Source: Mesorhizobium sp. M4B.F.Ca.ET.058.02.1.1 (lineage in GTDB: Bacteria; Pseudomonadota; Alphaproteobacteria; Rhizobiales; Rhizobiaceae). From it: a stretch of DNA of 64,000 nucleotides. Below are positions 7,742 to 16,360 of the stretch, in pieces. The stretch lies in contig NZ_CP034450.1 of NCBI RefSeq assembly GCF_003952505.1, positions 1,364,001 through 1,428,000 of the forward strand, written 5' to 3'. The notes below the pieces were generated by a model that did no database searches, was not told the origin of the DNA, and saw only the letters and a program-made list of their open reading frames with translations. How positions within the stretch are numbered: position 1 is the first letter of the stretch; every line of letters begins with the position of its first letter. The position numbers were made by a program, and so were the translations under genes.

Positions 7742-9292
7742 CTAACTAACGCTGTCCGGCAGTTTTTCCTCACGCCGCGCGATCAAATCCTTGAGACCCT
7801 CGGCGATGCCCTCGTCGAGCTTCGGCTCCTCATAGTCGGCCAGCATGTTGCGCGCCTTCTCACGGCCGCGCGTGTCGTGGTCCTTCGCGCCTTCGGCGTT
7901 CCATTGCTCGTACGAATTGAAGTCCATGATGGTGGGCATGAAGAAGGCGGACTCGAAATGTTCGAGCGTGTGCTGGGTGCCGAGGAAATGGCCCTGCGGC
8001 CCCACCTCGCGGATCGCCGCCATCGCTTCCTTGAAATCGTCGAAGGGAAGGCCGCCGGCATATTTGTACCAGCCGACAAGCTGCTCGCAGTCGGTGGCGA
8101 ATTTCGAATAGCCGCAGGTCAGCCCCGCCTCCAGCCATCCGGCCGAGTGCCAGATGTAGTTGGCGCCGGCAAGGATGGCGGCATGCATCAGCATGTTCGC
8201 CTCGTAGCCGGCCTGGGCATCGTTGAGCTTGGAGCCGACATGGAAGCCGGACGTGCGCCAGGGCAAGCCGTATTTCCTGGCCAGCGCGCCCATCAGATAC
8301 ATCATCTGCGCCGCCTCAGGCGTGCCGCCCATCGGCGCTCCGGTCTTCATGTCCACCGTCACCATGAACTGGCCGTAGATCTGCGGCGAGCCCGGACGCA
8401 GCAGCTGGGTGAAGGCGACGCCGGCCAGCGCTTCCGCATTGACCTGCGCCACCGCGCCGACGGCGGAGGCCGAGGTCGAGGCGCCGCACAGAGCGAAGGG
8501 CGCCAGGATCAGCGGCTGGTTACTGCGCGCATAGACCTTCATCGCGTCCAGCATGGTGGCGTCCCACACCAGCGGCGAGTTACAGTTGGTGATCGAGACA
8601 AGGACCGAATTGTCGCGCACATAGTCCTCGCCGAAGACGATGCCGGCCATCGCCATCGTGTCTTCGGCGCGTTCCTTCGACGTCACGATGCCCATGAAAG
8701 GCTTGTCGGAGTGCTTCAGGGCCGAATGGATGATGTGGAGGTGACGCTTCGGGACCGCAATTTCCATCGGCTCGCAGATGACCGAGCTCGACGAGTGCAA
8801 CGCCGGCGCCATGTAGGCGAGCTTGTGGAAATTGTTGAGGTCGGCGAGCGAGCCGTAGCGCCTGTTGTTGTCGAGGTCACGCACATAGGGCGCGCCATAC
8901 ATCGGCACGAAGATGGAATTCTTGCCGCCGACGCGAACGGTGCGCTCGGGGTTGCGGGCGTTGAGGGTGAATTCCGATGGGACCTTGGAAACCAGCTCCA
9001 TCAACAGCGCACGGTCGATACGGACGCGTGTTTCCGAGACATCGGCCCCTGCGGCCTTCCACAGGGCGATCGCCTCGTCGTCGCGGAACTCGCAGCCCAC
9101 CTCTTCGAGGATCGCGAGCGATTCCTGGTGGATCAGTTCCACCGCCTCGTCGGGGACCATCTGATACGCCGGGATCTGGCGCACCAGCGTCGTAAACGAG
9201 GCCACGGGAGCTCCCCGTATCGCCTTGCGCCCCAGGCGGCCGCCGCTTCTGCGATTGGCATGTTCGGTCACTGCAACGGCCGGTGCATTCAT
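7742..9292 (-). CDS. Trimethylamine methyltransferase (MttB) superfamily protein, non-pyrrolysine
   Basis: The 516-residue product is a TIM-barrel methyltransferase that moves a methyl group from a quaternary or tertiary amine to a cognate corrinoid protein. Sequence such as SLAILEEVGCEFRDDEAIALW and GGTPEAAQMMYLMGALARKYG is typical of the MttB superfamily. The frame has no internal TAG, so it lacks pyrrolysine and belongs with glycine betaine/proline betaine methyltransferases (MtgB/MtpB-like) rather than archaeal MttB. GGAGG lies 10 nt before the ATG. It heads a minus-strand run, followed 41 bp later by the binding-protein gene and then the corrinoid protein and epimerase, which suggests betaine as substrate. 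A divergent LysR gene starts 91 bp away. Confidence 0.88.
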   Translation of the reverse strand: MNAPAVAVTEHANRRSGGRLGRKAIRGAPVASFTTLVRQIPAYQMVPDEAVELIHQESLAILEEVGCEFRDDEAIALWKAAGADVSETRVRIDRALLMELVSKVPSEFTLNARNPERTVRVGGKNSIFVPMYGAPYVRDLDNNRRYGSLADLNNFHKLAYMAPALHSSSSVICEPMEIAVPKRHLHIIHSALKHSDKPFMGIVTSKERAEDTMAMAGIVFGEDYVRDNSVLVSITNCNSPLVWDATMLDAMKVYARSNQPLILAPFALCGASTSASAVGAVAQVNAEALAGVAFTQLLRPGSPQIYGQFMVTVDMKTGAPMGGTPEAAQMMYLMGALARKYGLPWRTSGFHVGSKLNDAQAGYEANMLMHAAILAGANYIWHSAGWLEAGLTCGYSKFATDCEQLVGWYKYAGGLPFDDFKEAMAAIREVGPQGHFLGTQHTLEHFESAFFMPTIMDFNSYEQWNAEGAKDHDTRGREKARNMLADYEEPKLDEGIAEGLKDLIARREEKLPDSVS

Positions 9293-9383
9293 GGCAATTC
9301 ATCCTCCAACAGCCCGTCAACTTAACGAGGCGAAACATCGCTGTGACGCTGGAAAATCCTGATCGCTTGTATAAACTCTGCTT

Positions 9384-10286
9384 ATGCGAAGCCTGCGCCA
9401 CCTCCTGCCCTCCGCGGGCAGCCTGATCGTCTTCGAGGCGGCCGGCCGGCTGTCGAGCTTCACCGCCGCCGGGCGAGAGCTCGGCATGACGCAGGCGGCC
9501 GTGTCCTATGCCGTGCGCGGGCTGGAGGAACAGCTCGGCGCCAAGCTGTTCCAGCGCCGCCACCGCCAGGTTGTCCTGACGGAGGCCGGCGAGCGCTTCC
9601 ACGCCGATGTCTCGCTCGGCCTTTCGCATATCCGCAAATCGGCGGAGGATCTGCGCCTGCAGGCGACCGGCGGCCACGTCACGCTGGCCGCGTCGACCGC
9701 CTTCGGCTCGTTCTGGATGATGCCGCGCCTGCAGCAATTCCGCGACGAGCTGCCGGGTATCGATCTGCGTATCCAGACCGCCGATCGCGACCTCGACATC
9801 ATCGCCGAGGGAATTCCGCTCGGCGTGCGCGGCGGCATGCCGCGCGACTGGCCGGACTATCATTCATTGTCGCTCTCCGACGAGGAGATCTTCCCGGTCG
9901 CAGGCCCCAGCTACCTCGCCAAATTCGGCAAGCCGAAAACGGTCGAGGAACTCGCCACGCACCGGCTCATCCATCTGGAGGAGCCCTACCGCGAGGCCCC
10001 GAACTGGGACGAATGGTTCGCGTCAGCCGGAACCAGCCTGCGCAACGCCGAGCGCGGCTTGCGCATCAATGATTATGCGCTGGTGATCCAGGCGGTGATG
10101 GAAGGGCAAGGCATCTCGCTCGGCTGGCGGCACCTGGTCGAGCGCCTCGTGGCATCGGGGCTGCTGATGCCGGTGACGGATCATGTGCTGAGAACCGGCA
10201 TCGGGTTCTACGTCATCTGGCCAAAGAACCGCGAACTCAGCGACAATGCGCGCAAGGTAAGGGACTGGCTGGTGACACAGGCGTGA
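9384..10286 (+). CDS. LysR family transcriptional regulator (GcvA-like)
   Basis: This 300-residue regulator has an N-terminal winged helix-turn-helix ([21 protein letters not shown]) and a type 2 periplasmic-binding-like effector domain (about residues 90-295). It is divergent from the MttB-family gene, 91 bp apart, which is the classical position for a LysR activator of the adjacent catabolic operon. An ATAA-N7-TTAT dyad at 9371-9385 overlaps its own start and could be an autoregulatory site. The effector, perhaps the betaine substrate, is not shown by the sequence. Confidence 0.88.
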   Translation: MRSLRHLLPSAGSLIVFEAAGRLSSFTAAGRELGMTQAAVSYAVRGLEEQLGAKLFQRRHRQVVLTEAGERFHADVSLGLSHIRKSAEDLRLQATGGHVTLAASTAFGSFWMMPRLQQFRDELPGIDLRIQTADRDLDIIAEGIPLGVRGGMPRDWPDYHSLSLSDEEIFPVAGPSYLAKFGKPKTVEELATHRLIHLEEPYREAPNWDEWFASAGTSLRNAERGLRINDYALVIQAVMEGQGISLGWRHLVERLVASGLLMPVTDHVLRTGIGFYVIWPKNRELSDNARKVRDWLVTQA

Positions 10287-10411
10287 GGTCGCCAGCTTCT
10301 GCGCTGCCACGCCGGCAGGCCAAAGCGGAGCGCGAGGGATCACGGCGGTGGCTGTTGCCAACGTCATTCCACCCCTCCCCCAATGCTGTCGAATCCGCCT
10401 ATAATCTCCGG

Positions 10412-12280
10412 ATGCCCATCCGCCAGCTTTCCGAAACGATGATCAACCAGATCGCCGCTGGCGAGGTCATCGAGCGTCCGGCGAGCGTGGTGAAGGAACT
10501 GGTGGAGAATGCGCTCGATGCCGGGGCGTCCCGCGTGGACATCGTCACCGCCGGCGGCGGGCTGAACCTGATCCGCGTCACCGACGACGGCTCCGGCATC
10601 CCGGAGCGGGAACTGGCGCTGGCAATCGCACGCCACTGCACTTCCAAGCTTTCAGACGACATCCTCGACATCCGCTCGCTCGGCTTCCGCGGCGAGGCGC
10701 TGCCCTCGATCGGCTCGGTGGCCAGGCTGTCGATCCGCTCGCGTACGGCAAGCGGCGACAATGCCGCCGAGATCGGCATCGAGGGCGGCCGCGTCTCGGC
10801 GGTGAAGCCGGCGGCCGCCAACCGCGGCACGACGGTCGAGGTGCGCGACCTGTTCTTCGCCACGCCCGCACGGCTCAAATTCATGAAGGGCGAGCGGGCC
10901 GAAAGCTCGGCGACCAGTGATGTGGTGAAGCGCATCGCCATCGCCTTCCCCGGCGTGCGCTTCACGCTTGCCGGCACCGACCGCTCGACGCTGGAATTGC
11001 CCGCGACCGGCGACGATCCGGAGGGCCGGCTGCAACGCGTGGCGCAAGTGATGGGCGCCGACTTTCCCGACAATGCCATCCCCATCGATGCTACGCGCGA
11101 TGGCGTGCATCTTGCCGGCCACGTCTCGATTCCATCCTTCACGCGGGCGAACGCGCTGCAGCAATATGCCTATGTCAACGGAAGGCCGGTGCGCGACAAG
11201 CTGATCGCCGGCGCAATCCGTGGCGCCTTCGCCGACGTGCTGCCGCGCGACCGCCATGCGGTGACCGTGCTGTTCCTTTCGCTCGATCCGGCGACCGTGG
11301 ACGTCAATGTCCATCCGGCCAAGGCCGATGTGCGTTTTCGCGATCCGGGCCTGGTGCGTGGGCTGATCGTTGGCGCCATCCGCGAGGCGCTGGCCGGAGC
11401 CGGCATCCGCGCCGCGACGACGGGAGCCGCCGGCATGATGGCGGCGTTCCGGCCCGGCAGCGCGCCCTACGCGCATCCGGGCCCGGCCAATGGTCACCGC
11501 AGCTACGAAGCGGCCTACCGCGCGTCGGGTTTCGCCGGCTTCGAGCATTCGCCGCAGCGGCCGCTCGACATGGGATATGGCGACGCCCAGCAGCAAAGGG
11601 CCGGCTTCGGCGAAAACGACCAGGCTGCGTTCGAGACCGGGCCGCTTCACAGCGCCGACGCGCGCGCCAGCCAGGACGAGCCGGCCGTGACGTTGCTCGG
11701 CACGGCGCTGGGCGCGGCGCGGGCGCAGGTACACGAGAACTATATCGTCGCCCAGACCAGGGATTCGCTGGTCATCGTCGACCAGCACGCCGCGCATGAG
11801 CGGCTGGTCTACGAGGCCCTGAAGAACGCGCTGCACTCGCGTGCGGTGCCCTCGCAGATGCTTTTGCTGCCGGAGATCGTCGACTTGGCCGAAGAAGACG
11901 CCGAGCGGCTGGCCATGCATTCCGAGACGCTGGCCAGATTCGGCCTCGGCCTCGAGCGCTTCGGCCCGGGCGCGGTGGCGGTGCGCGAGACGCCGTCGAT
12001 GCTCGGCGAAACCAATGTGCAGCAACTGGTGCGCGACCTCGCCGACGAGATCGCCGACAACGACACGGTCGAGACACTGAAGGAGCGGCTGCACCACATC
12101 GCGGCGACCATGGCCTGCCATGGCTCGGTGCGTTCGGGGCGGCTGCTCAAGCCAGAAGAGATGAACGCGCTGTTGCGCCAGATGGAGGCGACGCCCGGCT
12201 CCGGCACCTGCAACCACGGCCGCCCGACCTATATCGAGCTGAAGCTTGCCGACATCGAGCGGCTGTTCGGGCGGCGGTAG
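10412..12280 (+). CDS. mutL: DNA mismatch repair protein MutL
   Basis: This 622-residue protein couples MutS mismatch recognition to strand removal. The N-terminal GHKL ATPase is complete ([19 protein letters not shown], then [26 protein letters not shown]), followed by the S5-like domain and a low-complexity linker (about residues 340-440). The C-terminal dimerisation domain has [12 protein letters not shown], which fits the DQHA(X)2E(X)4E endonuclease motif found where MutH is absent. The ATG at 10412 ([14 protein letters not shown]) is chosen over an upstream start at 10283, which would add 43 unrelated residues. It ends facing the EamA gene across a repeat and a bidirectional terminator. 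Confidence 0.96.
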   Translation: MPIRQLSETMINQIAAGEVIERPASVVKELVENALDAGASRVDIVTAGGGLNLIRVTDDGSGIPERELALAIARHCTSKLSDDILDIRSLGFRGEALPSIGSVARLSIRSRTASGDNAAEIGIEGGRVSAVKPAAANRGTTVEVRDLFFATPARLKFMKGERAESSATSDVVKRIAIAFPGVRFTLAGTDRSTLELPATGDDPEGRLQRVAQVMGADFPDNAIPIDATRDGVHLAGHVSIPSFTRANALQQYAYVNGRPVRDKLIAGAIRGAFADVLPRDRHAVTVLFLSLDPATVDVNVHPAKADVRFRDPGLVRGLIVGAIREALAGAGIRAATTGAAGMMAAFRPGSAPYAHPGPANGHRSYEAAYRASGFAGFEHSPQRPLDMGYGDAQQQRAGFGENDQAAFETGPLHSADARASQDEPAVTLLGTALGAARAQVHENYIVAQTRDSLVIVDQHAAHERLVYEALKNALHSRAVPSQMLLLPEIVDLAEEDAERLAMHSETLARFGLGLERFGPGAVAVRETPSMLGETNVQQLVRDLADEIADNDTVETLKERLHHIAATMACHGSVRSGRLLKPEEMNALLRQMEATPGSGTCNHGRPTYIELKLADIERLFGRR

Positions 12281-12291
12281 GATCGTACGGC

Positions 12292-12404
12292 GCAGCCCCG
12301 CCCCGCTGCTTCGCGGCGACCCTCCCCACAAGGAGCAGGTAAGCGCGGTGCCCTACCCCCCTTGCCGGGAGGTCGGACCGAAGGTCCGGGTGGGTGGGGG
12401 ACAT
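12292..12404. repeat. Palindromic intergenic repeat (rhizobial RIME/REP-like)
   Basis: This GC-rich stretch carries short imperfect palindromes (for example GGTCGGACCGAAGGTCCGG and CTACCCCCCTTGCCGGGAGG) resembling the repeats at 45745-45899. It lies between the convergent mutL and EamA genes and has no coding frame of its own. Confidence 0.45.
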
Positions 12405-12405
12405 G

Positions 12406-12432
12406 AAAAGAGCCGCTCGATGCGGCTCTTTT
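12406..12432. terminator. Bidirectional rho-independent terminator
   Basis: AAAAGAGCCGC and GCGGCTCTTTT form a perfect 11-bp stem around a 5-nt loop, with A and T runs at either end. It lies between convergent mutL (+) and the EamA transporter (-) and can stop transcription from both sides. Confidence 0.9.
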
Positions 12433-12460
12433 CCTGACTCGGGAACGCTAGATCCCTGAC

Positions 12461-13354
12461 TTACCGCTTCAAATTCACCACGATGACGCCGCCGAGCGCT
12501 AGCGCGCCGCCGAGGATGCCGAGCATCGTCGGCACTTCGCCCAGCCAGAAAAAGCCGATCAGGGCGGACATCGGCGAGACCAGATAGAGGAAGTTCGAGG
12601 CACGCGCAGCCGGCAGGCGCGACAGCGCGGTCGCCCAGGCGGCGTAGGCGATCAGGCTGGGCACGATGCCAAGGTAGATGACGGCGCCGAGACCGGCTGT
12701 GTCGGCAACCGCCGCCTGCGAGATCGCTTCCGGCAGGAAGGGCGCCAGGCAGAGCGCGCCGAGCACCATGTTGGAGGCGGCGATGGTCAGCGGATGATGG
12801 CGGGCAAAGAGCGGCTTCTGGACGATGGTGTTGACGGCCGAGCAGAGCGCGGAACCCAGCACCAGCAGCGCGCCGGTGTTGAAGTGCAGCCCCTGCCCGT
12901 CGGCCATGGCGATGATGCCGATGCCGGCAAACGAGATCAGCGTGCCGAGCCAGGCCAGGCCAGAAAAGCGCTCGCCGAGCAGCGCCATGGCCATGATGGC
13001 GGTGAAGATCGGGCTGACGTTGATGATGAAGCCGGCGGCGCCCGCCGACACGGTCAGCTCGCCGAAATTGAGCATCGCCGTGTAAAGCGCGACGAAGATG
13101 GCGCCGCCGAAGCCGAAGCGCCACAACTCGTCGACCTTGGGCAGCGCCGGGCGCTTGACGGCCAGGAAGATCGCCGCCGGCACAGCGGCGATGGCAAAAC
13201 GCAGCGCGCCGAGCTCCAGCGGCTGGAAGGCCTCGAGGCCTGCACGGATCGCCGGGAAGGCGGAGGCCCAGCCGACCACTGTGAGCGCGACCGCGATGGC
13301 CGCCGTGGTGTCCATTCGCTGTGTCTGATTCAACGTACCGGCATAGGCGGTCAT
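12461..13354 (-). CDS. EamA/DMT family membrane transporter
   Basis: This inner-membrane protein of about 297 residues has ten predicted hydrophobic segments in two EamA repeats (VALTVVGWASAFPAIRAGL in the first, LIAYAAWATALSRLPAARA in the second). The family exports amino acids and small metabolites. The ATG at 13354 (MTAYAGTL) has GAGGA upstream; longer starts lack one. It is divergent from a LysR regulator across a short gap, which usually means the LysR protein controls the exporter. The substrate cannot be read from the sequence. Confidence 0.88.
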   Translation of the reverse strand: MTAYAGTLNQTQRMDTTAAIAVALTVVGWASAFPAIRAGLEAFQPLELGALRFAIAAVPAAIFLAVKRPALPKVDELWRFGFGGAIFVALYTAMLNFGELTVSAGAAGFIINVSPIFTAIMAMALLGERFSGLAWLGTLISFAGIGIIAMADGQGLHFNTGALLVLGSALCSAVNTIVQKPLFARHHPLTIAASNMVLGALCLAPFLPEAISQAAVADTAGLGAVIYLGIVPSLIAYAAWATALSRLPAARASNFLYLVSPMSALIGFFWLGEVPTMLGILGGALALGGVIVVNLKR

Positions 13355-13408
13355 CGCTATATCCTCGTTGCTTGGCTCCATGAGGCTAGAAGACCGCATC
13401 AACCGTCG

Positions 13409-13425
13409 ATTGACAAACGACCAAT
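13409..13425. promoter_or_regulatory. LysR-type dyad between divergent EamA and LysR genes
   Basis: ATTG-N9-CAAT at 13409-13425 is a short inverted repeat of the T-N11-A type inside the gap between the divergently transcribed exporter and regulator genes. This is the usual recognition layout for LysR proteins. Confidence 0.4.
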
Positions 13426-13444
13426 TCGAGGGTCACCTGTGAGC

Positions 13445-14371
13445 ATGGATCACAGCTCGAACCAGTTACTCCCGTTGGAGACCTTGCGCGCTTTCGATGC
13501 TGCGGCGCGAACGGGGAGCTTTTCGGCGGCGGCCGAGAGGCTGAACCTCACCCATGGCGCCATCAGCCGGCAGATCGCCAAGCTGGAGGACTGGCTGGGG
13601 CTGAAAGTGTTCGAGCGCAACGCGCGCGGCGTGACGCTGACCAATGAGGGCAACCGCCTGCATCTGAGAACCACCGAGGCCTTCGCGCTGATCTCGGTCA
13701 ATTCCGACCGCTGGGTGGAGCCGCGCGGCACCGCGGTGGTGCGGCTGGCCTCGATCCCCTCGGTCAGCGGCCTGTGGCTGATGCCGCGCATGGCGGCGCT
13801 CGAGAATAGCCCGACCCGGCTGCGCATCGTGCTCGATGTCGACAACCGCCAGGCGGATCTCGCCGACGAAGGTATCGACCTTTCGGTGCGTTGCGGGCGC
13901 GGCCGCATTCCCGGCCGTGTCTCGGTGCAGCTGTTCGAGGAGTACATCTTCCCGATTGCTTCGCCGGAACTGGCGGGGGAAATAGGGCACGGCGACCCTG
14001 CCCGGCTGCTCAAGTTCCCGCTCATCAACGATTCCGACGCGTCCGCCTGGCGCGCCTGGCTCGCGGCGCAGGACATCGACTACCGGCCGCGCCCGCAGGA
14101 CCGACGCTTCGAGGACTACAATCTGGTGCTCGACGCTGCGGCGCACGGGTTGGGCATCGCGCTGGCGCGGCCGCCACTGACGCAGGCGCAACTCAAGACG
14201 GGCCGGATCGTCGCCGTCGATGACCGCACCGCGCTCAATCCGGTGTCCTACTGGCTCGACCGGCCCGTCGGCCGCCCGCGCGCCGCCGCGGCAGACCTTG
14301 CGCGGCGCATTGCGGCACAGGCAGGCCTTGCGACTGAAAAACTCGAAGCCTTCCTGCAGGACGACGCGTAG
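13445..14371 (+). CDS. LysR family transcriptional regulator (GcvA-like)
   Basis: This regulator of about 308 residues has a winged HTH (GSFSAAAERLNLTHGAISRQ) followed by the effector-binding domain, with VRLASIPSVSGLWLMPRMA and VRCGRGRIPG as in GcvA-like members. Two starts are possible: ATG at 13445, and an in-frame GTG at 13439 that sits 6 nt after GAGGG and so has the better ribosome-site spacing. It is divergent from the EamA exporter, which it probably regulates. Confidence 0.88.
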   Translation: MDHSSNQLLPLETLRAFDAAARTGSFSAAAERLNLTHGAISRQIAKLEDWLGLKVFERNARGVTLTNEGNRLHLRTTEAFALISVNSDRWVEPRGTAVVRLASIPSVSGLWLMPRMAALENSPTRLRIVLDVDNRQADLADEGIDLSVRCGRGRIPGRVSVQLFEEYIFPIASPELAGEIGHGDPARLLKFPLINDSDASAWRAWLAAQDIDYRPRPQDRRFEDYNLVLDAAAHGLGIALARPPLTQAQLKTGRIVAVDDRTALNPVSYWLDRPVGRPRAAAADLARRIAAQAGLATEKLEAFLQDDA

Positions 14372-14387
14372 AGCCGGTCAGACCCGG

Positions 14388-14979
14388 TCAGCGAAGCAGC
14401 AACAGCGCGATGGTGGTGATCGTCGCCGAGAGCAGCGCCGTTAAGATCGACATCATCCACAGCGGCGGTTGGGTGGGTTCCGACGATCGAGCGTTGCCAG
14501 GTCGGACGGCCGCGCCACGTGGCCTGGGCGCGTTGGAATTGGCCGCAACCAGCACAGAAGAGGAAACCGCGATCGTCGACACCGGCAATGACGGTGGCGC
14601 CGTGGTCCTCGCCATGCTGTCGGCGATTGGCGGCTGGAGTGAGGTCAGGCGGCGCGGACCCTGTTCGGCTTCCGCGGCCGGCCTGCCGGACCGGAACACC
14701 GGCCGGGCTAAGATCTGCATCCGGTTCAATGACCGCCCGGTAGGCATCCTCGATCTGGTCGGAAGACAGGTGTTGGGTCGGGTGAGCGGGAGGCCTCGCC
14801 AACGAGCCGTTCAAGGCCTGCGCGGCGAGCTGCGCCGAAGACGCGGCCGACGGCGCCGGCGGCTGGACGAGCGCCTTGACCAGCGCGGTGGTCGCCGGAT
14901 CGGCCTTGGCCGATGGCACCGGCTGCGGCGTCAGCGCCTGCTTCAGCAGCGACGTCAGGCGGGTGGAGGAAATGTCCAT
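14388..14979 (-). pseudogene. Hypothetical membrane-anchored protein, apparent frameshift
   Basis: One frame starts at ATG 14979 (MDISSTRLTSLLKQALTPQP, with GGGAG 5 nt upstream) and reads an Ala/Pro-rich cytoplasmic stretch to about DQIEDAYRAVIEPDADL. The likely continuation is in a second frame (AAEAEQGPRRLTSLQPPIAD) that ends with a hydrophobic tail anchor (MMSILTALLSATITTIALLL) just before the stop at 14388. The join lies somewhere in 14640-14740. I do not recognise the family. It may be a recent pseudogene, a sequencing error, or simply a shorter protein in the first frame. Confidence 0.4.
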
Positions 14980-15093
14980 GCCGGCTCCCAGCAACCATTA
15001 TGCTGTTGGAGCGATACTCCACGAGCATTGCGTCAGGCTTGACCTTGCCTGCGATTTGTGGCGATTGAATCCCATGAACCCAAGCGTCATTTC

Positions 15094-15327
15094 ATGATGA
15101 ACCGTTTTGAAGGCCCGGGCGGCAAGGAAGCCCGCATCCGCTATCTCGACGGCGACTTCCAGGTCACCAGTCCGGGCGCGTTCGTGCGGTGCGCCGTGAC
15201 CGGCGAGAGCATTCCGCTGGACGAGCTCAAATACTGGAGCGTCGCCCGGCAGGAGCCTTACGCCAACGCCACTGCCTCGCTGCGCCGCGAGATCGAGATG
15301 CACCCGGAAATGCGCAGCCGGGGATAG
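15094..15327 (+). CDS. DUF2093 family protein
   Basis: This small conserved alphaproteobacterial protein has about 77 residues and unknown function (MMNRFEGPGGKEARIRYLDG, then ALTGESIP-like and LDELKYWSVARQEPY segments). Its length is normal for the DUF2093 family. Either of two adjacent Met codons (15094, 15097) may start it. It converges with lpxK, ending 6 bp from the lpxK stop. Confidence 0.8.
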   Translation: MMNRFEGPGGKEARIRYLDGDFQVTSPGAFVRCAVTGESIPLDELKYWSVARQEPYANATASLRREIEMHPEMRSRG

Positions 15328-15333
15328 CACGTC

Positions 15334-16359
15334 TCACCGCCGCAGCTTGCGCTGCCGCCACGCATCAAGCGTCTCGTCGATGATGCGCTCGGGCACGTGG
15401 TCGAGCTCGAACACAGCGTCGATCTCCAGTACCTCGAGTTGATCCAGGAACTCTTGCGACGCGCCATGACGCAGCCGGGCCGCGTCCTTGGCCGTGGTGA
15501 CGAGGCGAAGACCGTCGCGCTTCGCTGTCGCCGCCAGTTCGGCAAGCTCGTCCTCGGCATAGAAATGGTGGTCCGGGAAGGATTTGGCGAGCACGACGTC
15601 GCCGCCGGCCTGGCGCAGCGTGCCGAAGAATTTCTCGGGATGGCCGATGCCGGCAAAGGCGAGGAAGCGCTTGCCGGCGAAGCGTTCACGGGCGCGAGGC
15701 TCGGTATGCGCCTCGAAGATCGGCCGGCCGGCGCGCGCCGCTTGGCGCACCACCGGATCGGCCGCCGTCCCCTCGCCCATCTTGAGCAGTGCGCTGGTGA
15801 AGACCAGTTGGTCGACGATGTTTGCCCTCAACGGTCCGCCGGGGATGACGCGGCCATTGCCGATGCCGTAGCGCGTGTCGACGACGACCAGCGCGAAGTC
15901 GATATGAAGGCGCGCGCTTTGGAAGCCATCGTCCATGATGAGGAAGTCGCAACCGAGCTTTTCCATCAGCAACCGGGCGCCGGCAGCACGGTTCGGCGTC
16001 ACCGCCACCGGCGCATGCTCGGCCAGAAGCAGCGGCTCGTCGCCGACATGCCTGGCGGCGTCGTGATGCAGATCGACGATATGCGGCTCACCAAAAGAGC
16101 CGCCATGGCCGCGCGACAGGAAGCCGGGACTGAGCTGCATGCGCTTGGCTTGCCTCGCCAGTGCGATCGCCACCGGAGTCTTGCCGCTGCCGCCGACGGT
16201 GAAGTTGCCGACGCACAGCACCGGCGCCTCGACCTTTTCGCGCGGCGCATGCCGCATCCGGCGGCCGGCCAGGAGCGCGTAGGCCGCCGACAGCGGCGAC
16301 AGCGCCAGAACGCGCCAGTCCGGTTCTTCCCACCAGAAGGGCGGTGCTTCGGAGGTCAC
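15334..16359 (-). CDS. lpxK: Tetraacyldisaccharide 4'-kinase
   Basis: LpxK phosphorylates the 4' position of the lipid A disaccharide precursor at the inner membrane (Raetz pathway). The 341-residue protein shows the Walker A motif GNFTVGGSGKTP, the family segment DFLIMDDGFQSARL, and the C-terminal VTTAKDAARL motif. It begins 1 nt after the waaA stop, so it is co-transcribed with waaA as the last gene of this lipopolysaccharide operon. Confidence 0.95.
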   Translation of the reverse strand: MTSEAPPFWWEEPDWRVLALSPLSAAYALLAGRRMRHAPREKVEAPVLCVGNFTVGGSGKTPVAIALARQAKRMQLSPGFLSRGHGGSFGEPHIVDLHHDAARHVGDEPLLLAEHAPVAVTPNRAAGARLLMEKLGCDFLIMDDGFQSARLHIDFALVVVDTRYGIGNGRVIPGGPLRANIVDQLVFTSALLKMGEGTAADPVVRQAARAGRPIFEAHTEPRARERFAGKRFLAFAGIGHPEKFFGTLRQAGGDVVLAKSFPDHHFYAEDELAELAATAKRDGLRLVTTAKDAARLRHGASQEFLDQLEVLEIDAVFELDHVPERIIDETLDAWRQRKLRR

Positions 16360-16360
16360 G

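Noticed and set aside
7742..9292. Pyrrolysine-containing MttB
   Set aside because: The frame has no internal TAG codon, so it is a non-pyrrolysine member.
6129..9325. Long plus-strand open frames (538 and 482 codons) opposite the binding-protein and MttB-family genes
   Set aside because: They are antisense shadows of GC-rich coding DNA; the minus-strand proteins match known families and the plus-strand translations do not.
9300..9383. Cobalamin riboswitch upstream of the corrinoid/methyltransferase genes
   Set aside because: The gap is only 91 bp and shows no B12-box-like sequence.
10652..12331. 559-codon minus-strand frame opposite mutL
   Set aside because: Arg/His/Gly-rich shadow of a clear MutL coding sequence.
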